Source: Halobellus litoreus
Lineage (GTDB): Archaea > Halobacteriota > Halobacteria > Halobacteriales > Haloferacaceae
NCBI RefSeq assembly: GCF_024464595.1
Contig: NZ_JANHAW010000001.1
Coordinates: 372,001-436,000 of the forward strand
Length of the DNA: 64,000 nucleotides
Direction: 5' to 3'
Part shown: one piece after another, positions 1 through 7,937 of the stretch
How the letters are laid out: every line of letters begins with the position of its first letter
How positions within the stretch are numbered: position 1 is the stretch's first letter
Position numbers and translations under genes: made by a program
Notes under the pieces: generated by a model
Databases searched by the model: none
Told to the model about the DNA's origin: nothing
What the model saw: the letters and a program-made list of their open reading frames with translations, nothing else

Positions 1-341
1 CCCGCGAACGTTCGGTCGGCTATCGCGCGGGCGAGATCGAACGCGGCTGCCGAACCGCCCGCCTCCCGCGCGGCGGCGACCGCCTCGCAGGCCGGCCACG
101 ACGAGGGGAGGCCGTCGGCGGTCAGGGCCGAGTCGACCGGCATCTCGCCCGTATTTTCGAACCGTTCCCGGTCGCCGGCTGCGGCGTCTTCGCCCCCGAT
201 CGGGGTCGGGATCGAGACGAGACAGCGGTAGCGGCGGTCGACGTCGTCGAAGGCGTGGCGCAGTCGGGACTGAGTCGGACGGTTGCGATACGCGGCGACC
301 GAGAGCGGGTCGGAGAACAGCGTAACGGAAACGTCGGACAT
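1..341 (-). CDS. DsbA-like thioredoxin-fold protein, partial (3' end outside window)
   Basis: I read this gene directly from the minus strand: it starts at the ATG whose complement is at 339-341 and runs off the left edge, giving about 113 residues. The start MSDVSVTLFSDPLSVAAYRN places a beta strand and then helix 1 as in DsbA/SpxH-like proteins, and a later segment, SSWPACEAVAAAREAG, resembles the conserved PACxAVxAAR helix of that group. The usual N-terminal CxxC or CPW active site is absent (DPLSVAAY instead), so a classical disulfide oxidoreductase role is doubtful. It lies 54 bases downstream of the cytochrome b gene on the same strand and may share its transcript. The family call is moderate because the protein is incomplete. 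Confidence 0.5.
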   Translation of the reverse strand, partial: MSDVSVTLFSDPLSVAAYRNRPTQSRLRHAFDDVDRRYRCLVSIPTPIGGEDAAAGDRERFENTGEMPVDSALTADGLPSSWPACEAVAAAREAGGSAAAFDLARAIADRTFA

Positions 342-395
342 AGTATGGGATCGGATGTCGGTCAAAAAGCGCTGGCGGTCGGGATCACCCGCTCC

Positions 396-1343
396 TCACT
401 TCGATTCATCGGGATCGACGTCGCCGCCGTCCGTGGCCTTCGAGCCGCCGATCTGCCAGGACTTCGGCGAGTACTTCTCGGCGTACTCCTCGACGGTGAC
501 GCGGCCCGTGATCATACTCTTCGTGATCGCCCACTCGTTCGGCCGCAGCGCGAAGTAGATGTGACCCATCACGAGCGCCAGGAGCGCGACGGCGAAGAAG
601 TCGTGGAAGACGAAACTCCAGGCGATCAACCCCGGCGCGTCGGCCGTCCCGAGGCCGAACGAGATCCCGAGGAACGAGAACTCCCGCGTGGCGGCCCACA
701 GCGGCTCGAGGCTCACCCGGCGCAGGAGGACGAAGCCGGTCGCGATCACGGCGAGGGACGCGCCGGTCACCCCCCAGTGGAGCAACTTCTGTGCGCTGGG
801 ATACTCGAACTGTCGGGGGTACTCGTCGGTCATCCCCACGAGGTTCTTGAAGCGTCGCCAGAGGTCCTTGGCGTCAGCGACGCCGAACCACATCTTCGAC
901 CAGGTCCCCTTGTAGGCGACGTGGCCGAGGTGGAAGACGACGTAGCCGAGGAGGACGACCGCCGAGACGATGTGGACGTCCAGCCACGACAGCCCCGGGA
1001 TCGCTCGCAGCGTCACCTCCGTGTTCATTATCACGAATCCCGAGAGCATCAGCGCGAAGATGGCGATGGCCATCACCCAGTGAGAGGCCCGCTGTGCGAG
1101 CGTGAAGCGCTTGATCTCGTCGACGCCCTGCTCTTCGAGGGAGTGTTCGACCTCGGACTTCGACGGGTCGTCCGCTCGCGACGTGTGGTCCGTCGGGTTC
1201 CACAGCTCTCGCAGCACGTAGTGTACGAGGAACGTGAGCGTCCCGATGAACGCGAACACGAGCAGGATGTCCCAGCTCAACCCGACGATGACTTCCCGCC
1301 CCGCGCGCTGAGCATATCTGAATATCTCGATCCCGAATGGCAT
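396..1343 (-). CDS. Membrane cytochrome b (formate dehydrogenase gamma / cytochrome b561-type)
   Basis: This 315-residue membrane protein has about five hydrophobic segments (near residues 22-44, 86-106, 124-145, 187-207 and 243-265). Histidines H88, H124, H138, H141, H189, H247 and H261 lie in or at the edge of these segments, as expected for b-heme ligands of the Ni/Fe-hydrogenase or formate dehydrogenase cytochrome b family. Such proteins pass electrons between quinones and a catalytic partner. No dehydrogenase or hydrogenase subunit is visible nearby, so the partner is unknown. The start MPFGIEIFRY sits about 25 bases from a TATA-like sequence, which favours a leaderless transcript. Confidence 0.75.
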   Translation of the reverse strand: MPFGIEIFRYAQRAGREVIVGLSWDILLVFAFIGTLTFLVHYVLRELWNPTDHTSRADDPSKSEVEHSLEEQGVDEIKRFTLAQRASHWVMAIAIFALMLSGFVIMNTEVTLRAIPGLSWLDVHIVSAVVLLGYVVFHLGHVAYKGTWSKMWFGVADAKDLWRRFKNLVGMTDEYPRQFEYPSAQKLLHWGVTGASLAVIATGFVLLRRVSLEPLWAATREFSFLGISFGLGTADAPGLIAWSFVFHDFFAVALLALVMGHIYFALRPNEWAITKSMITGRVTVEEYAEKYSPKSWQIGGSKATDGGDVDPDESK

Positions 1344-1367
1344 AACATAACGATAATCATGCCAAGA

Positions 1368-1374
1368 CTTAAAC
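1368..1374 (-). promoter_or_regulatory. TATA box of the cytochrome b gene
   Basis: On the minus strand GTTTAAG lies 25-31 bases before the ATG at 1343, the usual haloarchaeal spacing for a leaderless mRNA. Confidence 0.5.
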
Positions 1375-1544
1375 TTAGGGTCCCCGGAATGTCCCGAGAG
1401 ACTGCATACCAGCGTCGTGTGCCTATTTCGGCCGGGCGGGCGGTCCGGAAAAAAGTCGAGGCGAGACGTCGCCGGGTGGTGAGTTCCAGCTACCGACCAC
1501 GGTTCCGACCAGCGACCGGGGCGTCCGGGTTCACCGACCTGGCG

Positions 1545-2288
1545 CTACATATACATTCGATCCTCGGGCAGTTCGTCGTCCCGTTCCTGCATCCGCTCTG
1601 CGAGTTCCGCGTAGTACTGTTCGACCTCGGCCGCGAACGCCTCCAGCGGTCCGGCGTCGATGTCGATCTCGTAGATCTCTTCGACGGTTTCGACGAGCCT
1701 GATCGACGCCTGCACGTCCGGGACCTGGGCGTGGACGGGCGTGACGAACGTGCAGACGCCCAGCGGCGAGTCGATACCCCGCTCGATCAGCGCCGCGTTG
1801 GTTCCGTCGAGGAATCCGCGCCCCATCGCCGGCACCGACCCCTCCGCGAGCCGCTTCTCGCGGTAGTCGTCGGTGGCGACGTAGAATGTCCGGTGCTCCT
1901 CCGGGCCGTGCGGAATCGGGACGCCCGAGAGAATCGCGATCTCGCGGACCCCGTTCGATTCGGTCCAGTCGAGGACCGCGTCGGCGAACGTTCGTCCGAC
2001 GCCGACGGGGACGAACAGCTCTCCGACCAGGACGGTCACGTCGAGATCGTCGCGCGAGAACAGTCGCGTGTGGTGTCTCGGCCGGCCGTTCTCGAACGGG
2101 GTAACCGTCGGGAGCCCCTCGGCCGAGAGGTGCCCGCGCTCCTCGAGTCCGAGGCGGTCGACGATGTAGTCGGCCGCGGTGAGTCCTGCGAGTCCGAACG
2201 AGGAAAACCCCGCCAGGAGCGTTTCGCTCGGCTCGGTCTCGTGCGTGATCGTGAAGTCGGGAGTGGACTGGGATCCTGACGCGCTCAT
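1545..2288 (-). CDS. PAC2 family protein (proteasome assembly chaperone 2-like)
   Basis: The 247-residue protein carries the PAC2 pattern: an early glycine-rich turn GFSSFGLAGLTAADYIV (about residues 27-43), then EERGHLSAEGLPTVTPFENGR, a strand VTVLVGELFVPVG and a conserved IAILSGVPIP. Archaeal PAC2 members are thought to help proteasome assembly or act as ATP-grasp-like chaperones, but the function of most haloarchaeal copies is untested. It is a single gene with 200 bases to the cytochrome b gene and faces away from mscS. The family call is firm and the function is inferred. Confidence 0.8.
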   Translation of the reverse strand: MSASGSQSTPDFTITHETEPSETLLAGFSSFGLAGLTAADYIVDRLGLEERGHLSAEGLPTVTPFENGRPRHHTRLFSRDDLDVTVLVGELFVPVGVGRTFADAVLDWTESNGVREIAILSGVPIPHGPEEHRTFYVATDDYREKRLAEGSVPAMGRGFLDGTNAALIERGIDSPLGVCTFVTPVHAQVPDVQASIRLVETVEEIYEIDIDAGPLEAFAAEVEQYYAELAERMQERDDELPEDRMYM

Positions 2289-2381
2289 TGGCCCCCTATT
2301 CGTCGACTGTGACCTTATTGTTTCCTAACTGAACAGTTAACGGACCGGTGTTTCCGGGTCCGCACCGCCGGGGAGGAACGC

Positions 2382-2389
2382 TTTTTATC
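2382..2389 (+). promoter_or_regulatory. TATA box of the MscS gene
   Basis: TTTTTATC lies 23-30 bases before the ATG at 2412. This supports 2412 as the start and argues against the GTG at 2400, which would be too close. Confidence 0.55.
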
Positions 2390-2411
2390 TGGCCCTCTCG
2401 TGGACGGAGAT

Positions 2412-3533
2412 ATGCAGTCGGCGACGACACCCACGCCCACGCCGACGCCCGTCCCCGACGGCGGGCGAACGCTCGCCGCCGCGCTCCCCGAGTGGCTCCT
2501 GTTCCCGGGCTGGCGGTGGGTGCTCGCCGCCCTGATCGTCGCGGTCGGGATCCTCGTCTCGCGGTACGTCGTCCGACTCGTCGGCCGGCCCGTCGCGCGG
2601 CGGTTCCAACGGCAGAGCGTCGCACAGATGGCGCTCCGACTCGTGCGACTCGGCGTCGTCCTCGTCACGCTCGGCATCGCCGCCAGCGTGCTCGGCCTCG
2701 AGTTCGGCGACATCGTCCTCTCGGTGACGGTCTTCTCGGCCGTCCTCGGTATCGTGCTCGCACCGATCGTCGGGAGCACGATCAACGGCCTGTTTCTGCT
2801 CGCCGACCAGCCCTTCGAGATCGGGGATATGATCGAGTTGGACGACGGGCGACGCGGGTTCGTCGACGACATCACGATTCGGTACACCAAGATGTTCACC
2901 CTCGACAACACGTTCCTCGTCATTCCGAACTCCGAGATCCGCGAGCACCTCGTGACGAACTACTCCGCGGAGGACGAGCGCGTGCGACTCAGTCTCGACG
3001 TGGTCGTCACCTACGAGTCGGACATCGACGCGGCCCGGCGGTCGATGTGCCGCGCGGCCGCCGCGGACGACGCGGTGATCGAGGGCGGGCCGGACATCCG
3101 CATCGGCAGCGCGCGATACCCCGCCCGGCCGACGGTGTTGAAGTCCGACTTCGGCGACGACGGCGTCGCACTCACGCTCCGGTACTGGGCGAAAATGCCC
3201 TACAAGATCCCCTCCATCGAGTCGCGGGTCCGTGGTCGAATCTGGGACGCGTTCGGGGGGTCCGACGCCGACATCGAGTTCGCCTACCCGCACCGGCACC
3301 TGGTCTTCGACGAGACCAGCGGCACGCTCGATGCGACCGTGGGACGCCGGGCGGGCCGAGGTCCGACAGTCGACGACGGGTCCAGACAGACCGCGTTCGA
3401 GGACCGCGATGGTGTGGATATGGGTACCGGGTCATCCGGTTCCGACGGCGAGAGCGACCGGGGAGACTCTAGCAATGACGACATCGAGAGCGAGGAAGTC
3501 GGAGCCCAGACACGGAGTCCCGGCGAAGAGTGA
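2412..3533 (+). CDS. Small-conductance mechanosensitive channel (MscS family)
   Basis: This 373-residue protein opens under membrane tension to release solutes during hypo-osmotic shock, a role known for the MscS family. After a Pro/Thr-rich N-terminus (PTPTPTPVP) there are three transmembrane segments: about 35-53, 72-95 and a pore-lining helix near 100-128 rich in Ala/Gly/Val. The cytoplasmic beta domain follows with the family pattern PFEIGDMIELDDGRRGFV, then FLVIPNSEI. The C-terminus is an acidic Gly/Ser-rich tail of about 70 residues typical of halophile extensions. I chose the ATG at 2412 from TATA spacing. It converges with the universal stress protein gene, with only 3 bases between the stops. 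Confidence 0.88.
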   Translation: MQSATTPTPTPTPVPDGGRTLAAALPEWLLFPGWRWVLAALIVAVGILVSRYVVRLVGRPVARRFQRQSVAQMALRLVRLGVVLVTLGIAASVLGLEFGDIVLSVTVFSAVLGIVLAPIVGSTINGLFLLADQPFEIGDMIELDDGRRGFVDDITIRYTKMFTLDNTFLVIPNSEIREHLVTNYSAEDERVRLSLDVVVTYESDIDAARRSMCRAAAADDAVIEGGPDIRIGSARYPARPTVLKSDFGDDGVALTLRYWAKMPYKIPSIESRVRGRIWDAFGGSDADIEFAYPHRHLVFDETSGTLDATVGRRAGRGPTVDDGSRQTAFEDRDGVDMGTGSSGSDGESDRGDSSNDDIESEEVGAQTRSPGEE

Positions 3534-3536
3534 CGC

Positions 3537-3944
3537 TCACTCCTCGGCGCGAGCGGTGACGACCGTGCAGTCCAGTTTCTCCCGGAGGTACGTCTCGATG
3601 TCGGGGTCGTCGAGGAAGCGGCGCAGCATCGTCCGCCAGCGACTGGCCTGCTTCGAGCCGAGGACGACGACGTCGGCGGCGTCCGCGGCGACCTCCTCTA
3701 GGATCGTCTCCTCGACGAGGAACCCGCTGCGGACGACGTAGCGCGTCCGCTCCAGCGGGCCGAACTCGGACTCGACGGCCCGCTTCAGTTCCGCTCGCGT
3801 CACGTCGCGGCTCTCCTGGTAGAGGTCGACGTGAAGCACGGTCAACTCGGCTTCGCGTTCCTCCGCGATCCGGACGGCCTCCGCGAGCGTCGCCCGGGAG
3901 TGCTTCGACAGCGGGTACCGAACGGGGACCACGACGCGAGTCAT
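3537..3944 (-). CDS. Universal stress protein UspA-family
   Basis: A 135-residue single UspA-type domain. It opens with the strand TRVVVPVRYPLSKHSRATL, has an ELTVLHVDL strand and ends with ADVVVLGSKQASRWR before a C-terminal TVVTARAEE strand. The ATP-binding variant of the family shows GxxGx9GS near the end. Here the region reads LGSKQASRWRTMLRRFL and does not fit well, so ATP binding is uncertain. It stands alone, converging with mscS. A stress-related role is inferred from the family only. Confidence 0.75.
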   Translation of the reverse strand: MTRVVVPVRYPLSKHSRATLAEAVRIAEEREAELTVLHVDLYQESRDVTRAELKRAVESEFGPLERTRYVVRSGFLVEETILEEVAADAADVVVLGSKQASRWRTMLRRFLDDPDIETYLREKLDCTVVTARAEE

Positions 3945-4068
3945 TATCGGAACGGAAGACGCGACGGTTCCTGAACGTTTCCACTTGCCCCGTCGATCCG
4001 GACGCGACTCTGCGGCGAACGCCGAGAGGCCCTGACCGTCACGGTCCCCGTCTCGGTAGCCGCCACAG

Positions 4069-5463
4069 TCACTCCGACGACGCCGAGGTGCTCGTCTCCG
4101 CCCCCGACACGCGTCGGATCCGCCCCTCGACCGCGGCGTCGATCCCGAACTCCCGCGCGTACTCGGCCAGCACCTCGAACTGGATGTCGCCTTCCCCGCA
4201 CCTGTGCCGCTCCTGGAGCGTCGGGAACTCGTGGTCGCTGTGGAGGACGTACGCGGAGGTCGCGACGGTGTATCGCCGGTCCGGGTCGACGGGGTCGCCG
4301 CCGACCCGGGCGTCGAGCAATTCCGCCGCCCCGTCGTCCCACCGGATCTCCGCGCCCGAGAAGTGCCCGTGCCACCATCCCGGTTCGCCGAAGTCGACGA
4401 CGGCGGCCGCGGACTCGCGGAACACGCGTTGCAGTTCCGCGCCGGTGAGTTCCGCCCGGACGACGCGCTCCTCGAAAGGGATGACGCTCACCAGGTCGGC
4501 GACGGACACCGCGCCGGAGAGCGGCGGTCCGTCGCGGATCCCGCCGCTGTTCTGCAGCCCCACGTCGGCGTCGAGCGACCAGCGGTACGCGTCGGCGACG
4601 AGGTTGCCGATCCGGCACTCGCCGCCGAACACGGTGGCGTCGCTCCTGTCGAGCGGCCGGTCGACGCGGGCGACCGTCTCGTCGAGGCCAGCGGCGTCGA
4701 CGCGTCCCCGGAGCGCGGACACGACGTCGTCGGCGACCGGTGCGTCGGCGGTCTCGTGGCGCTCGACGTCGATCGGGCCGTCCGTCTCGAAGGTCACCTC
4801 GAAGATCGCGTGGCCGTTCGCGCCGGGGCGGAGCAGGAGCGTGTCCGCCACCCGCTCGCGGCGTTCGGCGTGGACGTGACCGCCGAGGATAACGTCGACG
4901 TCGACGCGCCGTGCGAGTTCGTCGTCGCCGCCGCCGAGGTGTGAGAGCGCGACGACGCGGTCGACTCCTGCTGTCCGAAGTTCGTCGACGGCTGCTTCGG
5001 CGGCGTCGTAGGGGTCCGAAAAGCGGAGTTCGCCGGCCATCGGATTCAACGACGGCGTCGCCGGATCGGTGACGCCGAAGAGACCGATCCGGACGCCGCC
5101 GACCTCCCTGACCGCGTGCGGGACCACGTCGGGCGCGGCGAAGCGCTCCCCGCCGGACTCGTGGACGTTCGCCGACACCCACGTCTGGGGGGCGGCGGCG
5201 ACGATCGACCGCGTCGCTTCGGGTCCGAAGTCGAAGTCGTGGTTGCCGAACGTCTCGACGTCCGCGTCGACCGCACGGAAGAGATCGAGCGCCTGCCGAC
5301 CGCGTTCGATCAGGGCGAGGACGCCCGGCGAGGTGTTGTCACCCGTTCCGCAGACGAGGGCGTCGTCACCGTTTCGCGACCGGAGCGCCCCCGCGAGGCG
5401 ACCGACCCGAACCGGATCGTCGTAGACGTTTTCGACGTCGGAGTAGTGGAGGAGACGCGGCAT
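4069..5463 (-). CDS. Bifunctional metallophosphatase/5'-nucleotidase (UshA-like)
   Basis: The 464-residue protein has the two domains of the UshA/YfkN group. An N-terminal calcineurin-like metallophosphoesterase shows HYSD (6-9), GTGDN (39-43), GNHDFDFG (73-80), ALSHLGGG and ILGGHVHA. A C-terminal nucleotidase domain has QNSGGIRDG and a VIPFEERVVRAELTGAELQRV segment. These enzymes hydrolyse nucleotides and related phosphate esters using a bimetal centre. There is no signal peptide or Tat motif, unlike secreted bacterial homologues, so it is probably cytoplasmic. It stands alone, between a universal stress gene and dodecin. Confidence 0.87.
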   Translation of the reverse strand: MPRLLHYSDVENVYDDPVRVGRLAGALRSRNGDDALVCGTGDNTSPGVLALIERGRQALDLFRAVDADVETFGNHDFDFGPEATRSIVAAAPQTWVSANVHESGGERFAAPDVVPHAVREVGGVRIGLFGVTDPATPSLNPMAGELRFSDPYDAAEAAVDELRTAGVDRVVALSHLGGGDDELARRVDVDVILGGHVHAERRERVADTLLLRPGANGHAIFEVTFETDGPIDVERHETADAPVADDVVSALRGRVDAAGLDETVARVDRPLDRSDATVFGGECRIGNLVADAYRWSLDADVGLQNSGGIRDGPPLSGAVSVADLVSVIPFEERVVRAELTGAELQRVFRESAAAVVDFGEPGWWHGHFSGAEIRWDDGAAELLDARVGGDPVDPDRRYTVATSAYVLHSDHEFPTLQERHRCGEGDIQFEVLAEYAREFGIDAAVEGRIRRVSGAETSTSASSE

Positions 5464-5588
5464 TCACGCTCTCTGGTAGAGCGATAAAAATGAAGTCGTC
5501 GGTGTCGTGCTCGGTCCGTCTCACACGCCTAAGAGACCGACGGGAGGCGCGTGAGACGACCGATCGTCGCCGGCGTCGGACGGCCGGC

Positions 5589-5795
5589 CTACTCGCCGTC
5601 TCGGAGTTGGAAGGCGACCGTGACTTCCGCCTGGTACTCCCGGTCTTCGACCGACGCGACTTCGACGCCGAGTTCGTCCACCTCGATCCAGTGGACGTTG
5701 TCGAGCGTCTCCTCCGCTCGGTTGATCGCGTCGTCGACCGCTTCGTCGAAACTCGCTCCACTCCGACCGATCAGGGTTACCTTTTTGAACACCAT
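5589..5795 (-). CDS. Dodecin, flavin storage protein
   Basis: The 68-residue length and sequence ([20 protein letters not shown], then a [11 protein letters not shown] strand and a [11 protein letters not shown] strand) match haloarchaeal dodecin. Dodecin forms a hollow dodecamer that binds riboflavin or FMN between paired tryptophans. The single Trp (about residue 36) is the residue expected to sandwich the isoalloxazine ring. In haloarchaea it is known to store riboflavin and protect it from light damage. It stands alone with its own TATA box. Confidence 0.92.
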   Translation of the reverse strand: MVFKKVTLIGRSGASFDEAVDDAINRAEETLDNVHWIEVDELGVEVASVEDREYQAEVTVAFQLRDGE

Positions 5796-5822
5796 CGTCG
5801 GGCGGTGATACAGTACGGAGGA

Positions 5823-5830
5823 CGATAAGT
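5823..5830 (-). promoter_or_regulatory. TATA box of the dodecin gene
   Basis: Minus-strand ACTTATCG lies 28-35 bases before the dodecin ATG. Confidence 0.45.
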
Positions 5831-5871
5831 CTCGGGGCCAGGGAGGGGGAGCTCCCGGGCCGGAGCTGCAG

Positions 5872-6528
5872 TCACGGACGCGACTCGTCCAGTCGCTGCG
5901 TGAGCGCGTCGACCACCTCGCCGAGTTGACTGCTGCCGTAGATGGCGACGATTATGGCGCCGACGGTGTCGAAGACGAGGTCGAGCATCGAGTCCCCGAG
6001 ACCGTACTGCGTGAGGACGCCCGGGCTCCCGGTGTACTCCGCGGCGAGGCCGATCCCGAACTCGATCACCTCCCAGAGGACGCCGAACGCCAGCACGAAC
6101 AGCAGAATGAAGACGAACTGGAAGCGCGGCGGCAGCGACACCGAATCGGAGTGGATGTCGACCGCGCGGGTCGTCGCGTACCCCACGCCGGCGACGAGGC
6201 TGGCCGAGAGCGCGTGGGTCAGGTGGTCCCACCACCAGACGTTGGCGTACGGTTTGCCGATCCCCGGGATCGTGATCGTGCCGACCGCGTGCAGGAACAC
6301 CGCCGCGGAGATCCAGAGCGTCAGCCCCGCGTCCATCGGGATGCCGGCGTCGCGTTCGAGGATCCCGGGGAGGAACGTCACGAAGAGCCCGATCGAGGCG
6401 TTGACGATCACGCCGGCGTGACGGAGGAGCAGTCCCGCAAGCAGCATCGAAGCCAGGAACAACTGCATCCCGCGGGCGGCCTGGCGCTGTCGGCGCTCGG
6501 AGATGTGGAGGAAGTCGCGGATCCTCAT
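5872..6528 (-). CDS. Membrane protein, YjdF/DUF2238-like
   Basis: I start this 218-residue protein at [10 protein letters not shown] because its ATG overlaps the TGA of the upstream gene (ATGA arrangement); the longer open frame upstream is only a shadow of that gene. There are about five to six hydrophobic segments. A conserved-looking core, [20 protein letters not shown], and [18 protein letters not shown] resemble the YjdF/DUF2238 group, whose function is unknown. It is translationally coupled to the next gene upstream, which encodes another membrane protein with a related EEALMWDF segment, so the two may work as a pair. The family call is moderate. Confidence 0.7.
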   Translation of the reverse strand: MRIRDFLHISERRQRQAARGMQLFLASMLLAGLLLRHAGVIVNASIGLFVTFLPGILERDAGIPMDAGLTLWISAAVFLHAVGTITIPGIGKPYANVWWWDHLTHALSASLVAGVGYATTRAVDIHSDSVSLPPRFQFVFILLFVLAFGVLWEVIEFGIGLAAEYTGSPGVLTQYGLGDSMLDLVFDTVGAIIVAIYGSSQLGEVVDALTQRLDESRP

Positions 6529-7223
6529 CGGTCGCTCACCTCGGTGTCCGCCGAAGCCCGTTCGGGACCCGATTCGACGTCCGGGTATCCGGCCGGCTCG
6601 CTGTCGGGGATCCGACGGGCGAGTCGCGCGCGGCGGCGGAAGTAGTACTCGAAGAGGACGCCCGCGAAGACGCCGGCGATCGTCGCCGCGACGAAGTCCC
6701 ACATCAGCGCCTCCTCGATGACGTGCTCCGGGCGGCCGTCGTAGAGGAAGCGCGTGCCGAGGAGGACGTCCGAGAGCCACCGGACGACCGCCCAGATGCC
6801 GGCGGCGGCCATCGTCGTCACGACGACGAAGACGACCGCGAAGCGGTGGCTCATCTTCACCGACGTGAACACGTCGAGTTCGACCGCGATCAGGAGCGCG
6901 ACGGCGGCGACGGCGACGTAGGTCACGATGCGTCCCGAGAACGTCATTCCGGCGACTGTCTCGCCGGCGACGAGCGCCCGCAACACGATCGGCAACGCCG
7001 CGAGGAGGACGACCTCCCAGGGAAGCATCGCAGTGGCGCGCCGCCGGGCGATCGGCGGGACGAGCGCCACAGCGAGGACTGCGAGCGTGAACCCCGCCCA
7101 CTCGAGGTCGCCTGAGAACACCTGGGCGACCGCCGCGACCGCCAGAAAGAGGAGGATCGTCGCGGCCAGGGCGGCGTTGAGCCGGCGGCTCTCGACGACG
7201 TTCGATAGGCCGGTGTGCGACAT
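6525..7223 (-). CDS. Hypothetical membrane protein, partner of the YjdF-like protein
   Basis: A 232-residue protein with about six hydrophobic segments between residues 16 and 190 and a charged cytoplasmic tail (FEYYFRRRARLARR, then an acidic end). The segment HVIEEALMWDFVAATIAGVFAGVLFEYY parallels the Trp/Glu-rich helices of the downstream YjdF-like protein, suggesting a distant common ancestry. Its stop overlaps the next start by 4 bases, so the two are made together. I do not recognise a function. Confidence 0.65.
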   Translation of the reverse strand: MSHTGLSNVVESRRLNAALAATILLFLAVAAVAQVFSGDLEWAGFTLAVLAVALVPPIARRRATAMLPWEVVLLAALPIVLRALVAGETVAGMTFSGRIVTYVAVAAVALLIAVELDVFTSVKMSHRFAVVFVVVTTMAAAGIWAVVRWLSDVLLGTRFLYDGRPEHVIEEALMWDFVAATIAGVFAGVLFEYYFRRRARLARRIPDSEPAGYPDVESGPERASADTEVSDR

Positions 7224-7404
7224 ACCCTTCGGTAGGCGGCTCCCGGTACAAAACGGTTCGTTCGCCGCAGATCCGCGGGACGGACTGGCGGCTCGGCGTC
7301 GAGTGTCACAGGACGGGCCACCGGGGCCTCGGGGACGGCGCGGCTGCTGCCGACGAACGCAGGTGACTGCGGGTCGCCAGACCGCTTGAGACGACGTCTC
7401 TCGC

Positions 7405-7746
7405 TTAGCTGGCGTCCGGCAGGTGGACGTCGTACTCCCCGTCGTCGCCGACGCCGATCACGGCCCACTCGTAGGCGGGATCGACACTCGCGAGTCGGTT
7501 CTGTACGTCCCCTGTCTCAGATTTGGGTGCGACGAAGCATCGGAATCGATACGTGTCCGACGGCTCGCCACCGTCCGCGAGCGCGCGGCGTCCGTTCAGA
7601 TCTTCGCCGTCCGAAAGCGCCGTGACGCGGACCGTGCGCCACTTTCGCTCGGCGACGAAGTCCGATCCGTCGCCCGAGATGCTGTAGCCCAGCCGACTGA
7701 AAATCGTCCGGGCGTCCTCCGAGAGAGGCATGCTGACAGGGGGCAT
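7405..7746 (-). CDS. Conserved haloarchaeal hypothetical protein (DUF7116-like)
   Basis: A 113-residue soluble protein starting MPPVSMPLSEDARTIFSRLG, a start that looks familiar from small haloarchaeal proteins named DUF7116. A second ATG at 7731 is possible. The middle has WRTVRVTALSDGED and a C-terminal strand-rich part ending VHLPDAS, which together suggest a small alpha/beta fold. The larger open frame running to 8769 is a shadow of the neighbouring monooxygenase. No function is known to me. Confidence 0.7.
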   Translation of the reverse strand: MPPVSMPLSEDARTIFSRLGYSISGDGSDFVAERKWRTVRVTALSDGEDLNGRRALADGGEPSDTYRFRCFVAPKSETGDVQNRLASVDPAYEWAVIGVGDDGEYDVHLPDAS

Positions 7747-7937
7747 GTACCTAATCCTTCGCCAGCCTGTAGCATAAATCTTGCCACCAGTTACCATACG
7801 GTGGGATCGGGCGCGAACGCGATTTCGACGGTCGGATCCGGGCGTCGGCTCCGGGCAGTTCCTCGCGTAGTTATCGAGTGAAAACGGCGTCGAGAGGCGA
7901 ATCTGCCGGTGAACAGACCGCACCGAGACGCCCGCAT

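Noticed and set aside
255..2279. A 674-residue plus-strand frame
   Set aside because: It covers the cytochrome b and PAC2 genes on the other strand and has no domain pattern.
2400..2411. GTG start for the MscS gene
   Set aside because: The TATA box at 2382-2389 is too close to 2400 but properly spaced for the ATG at 2412.
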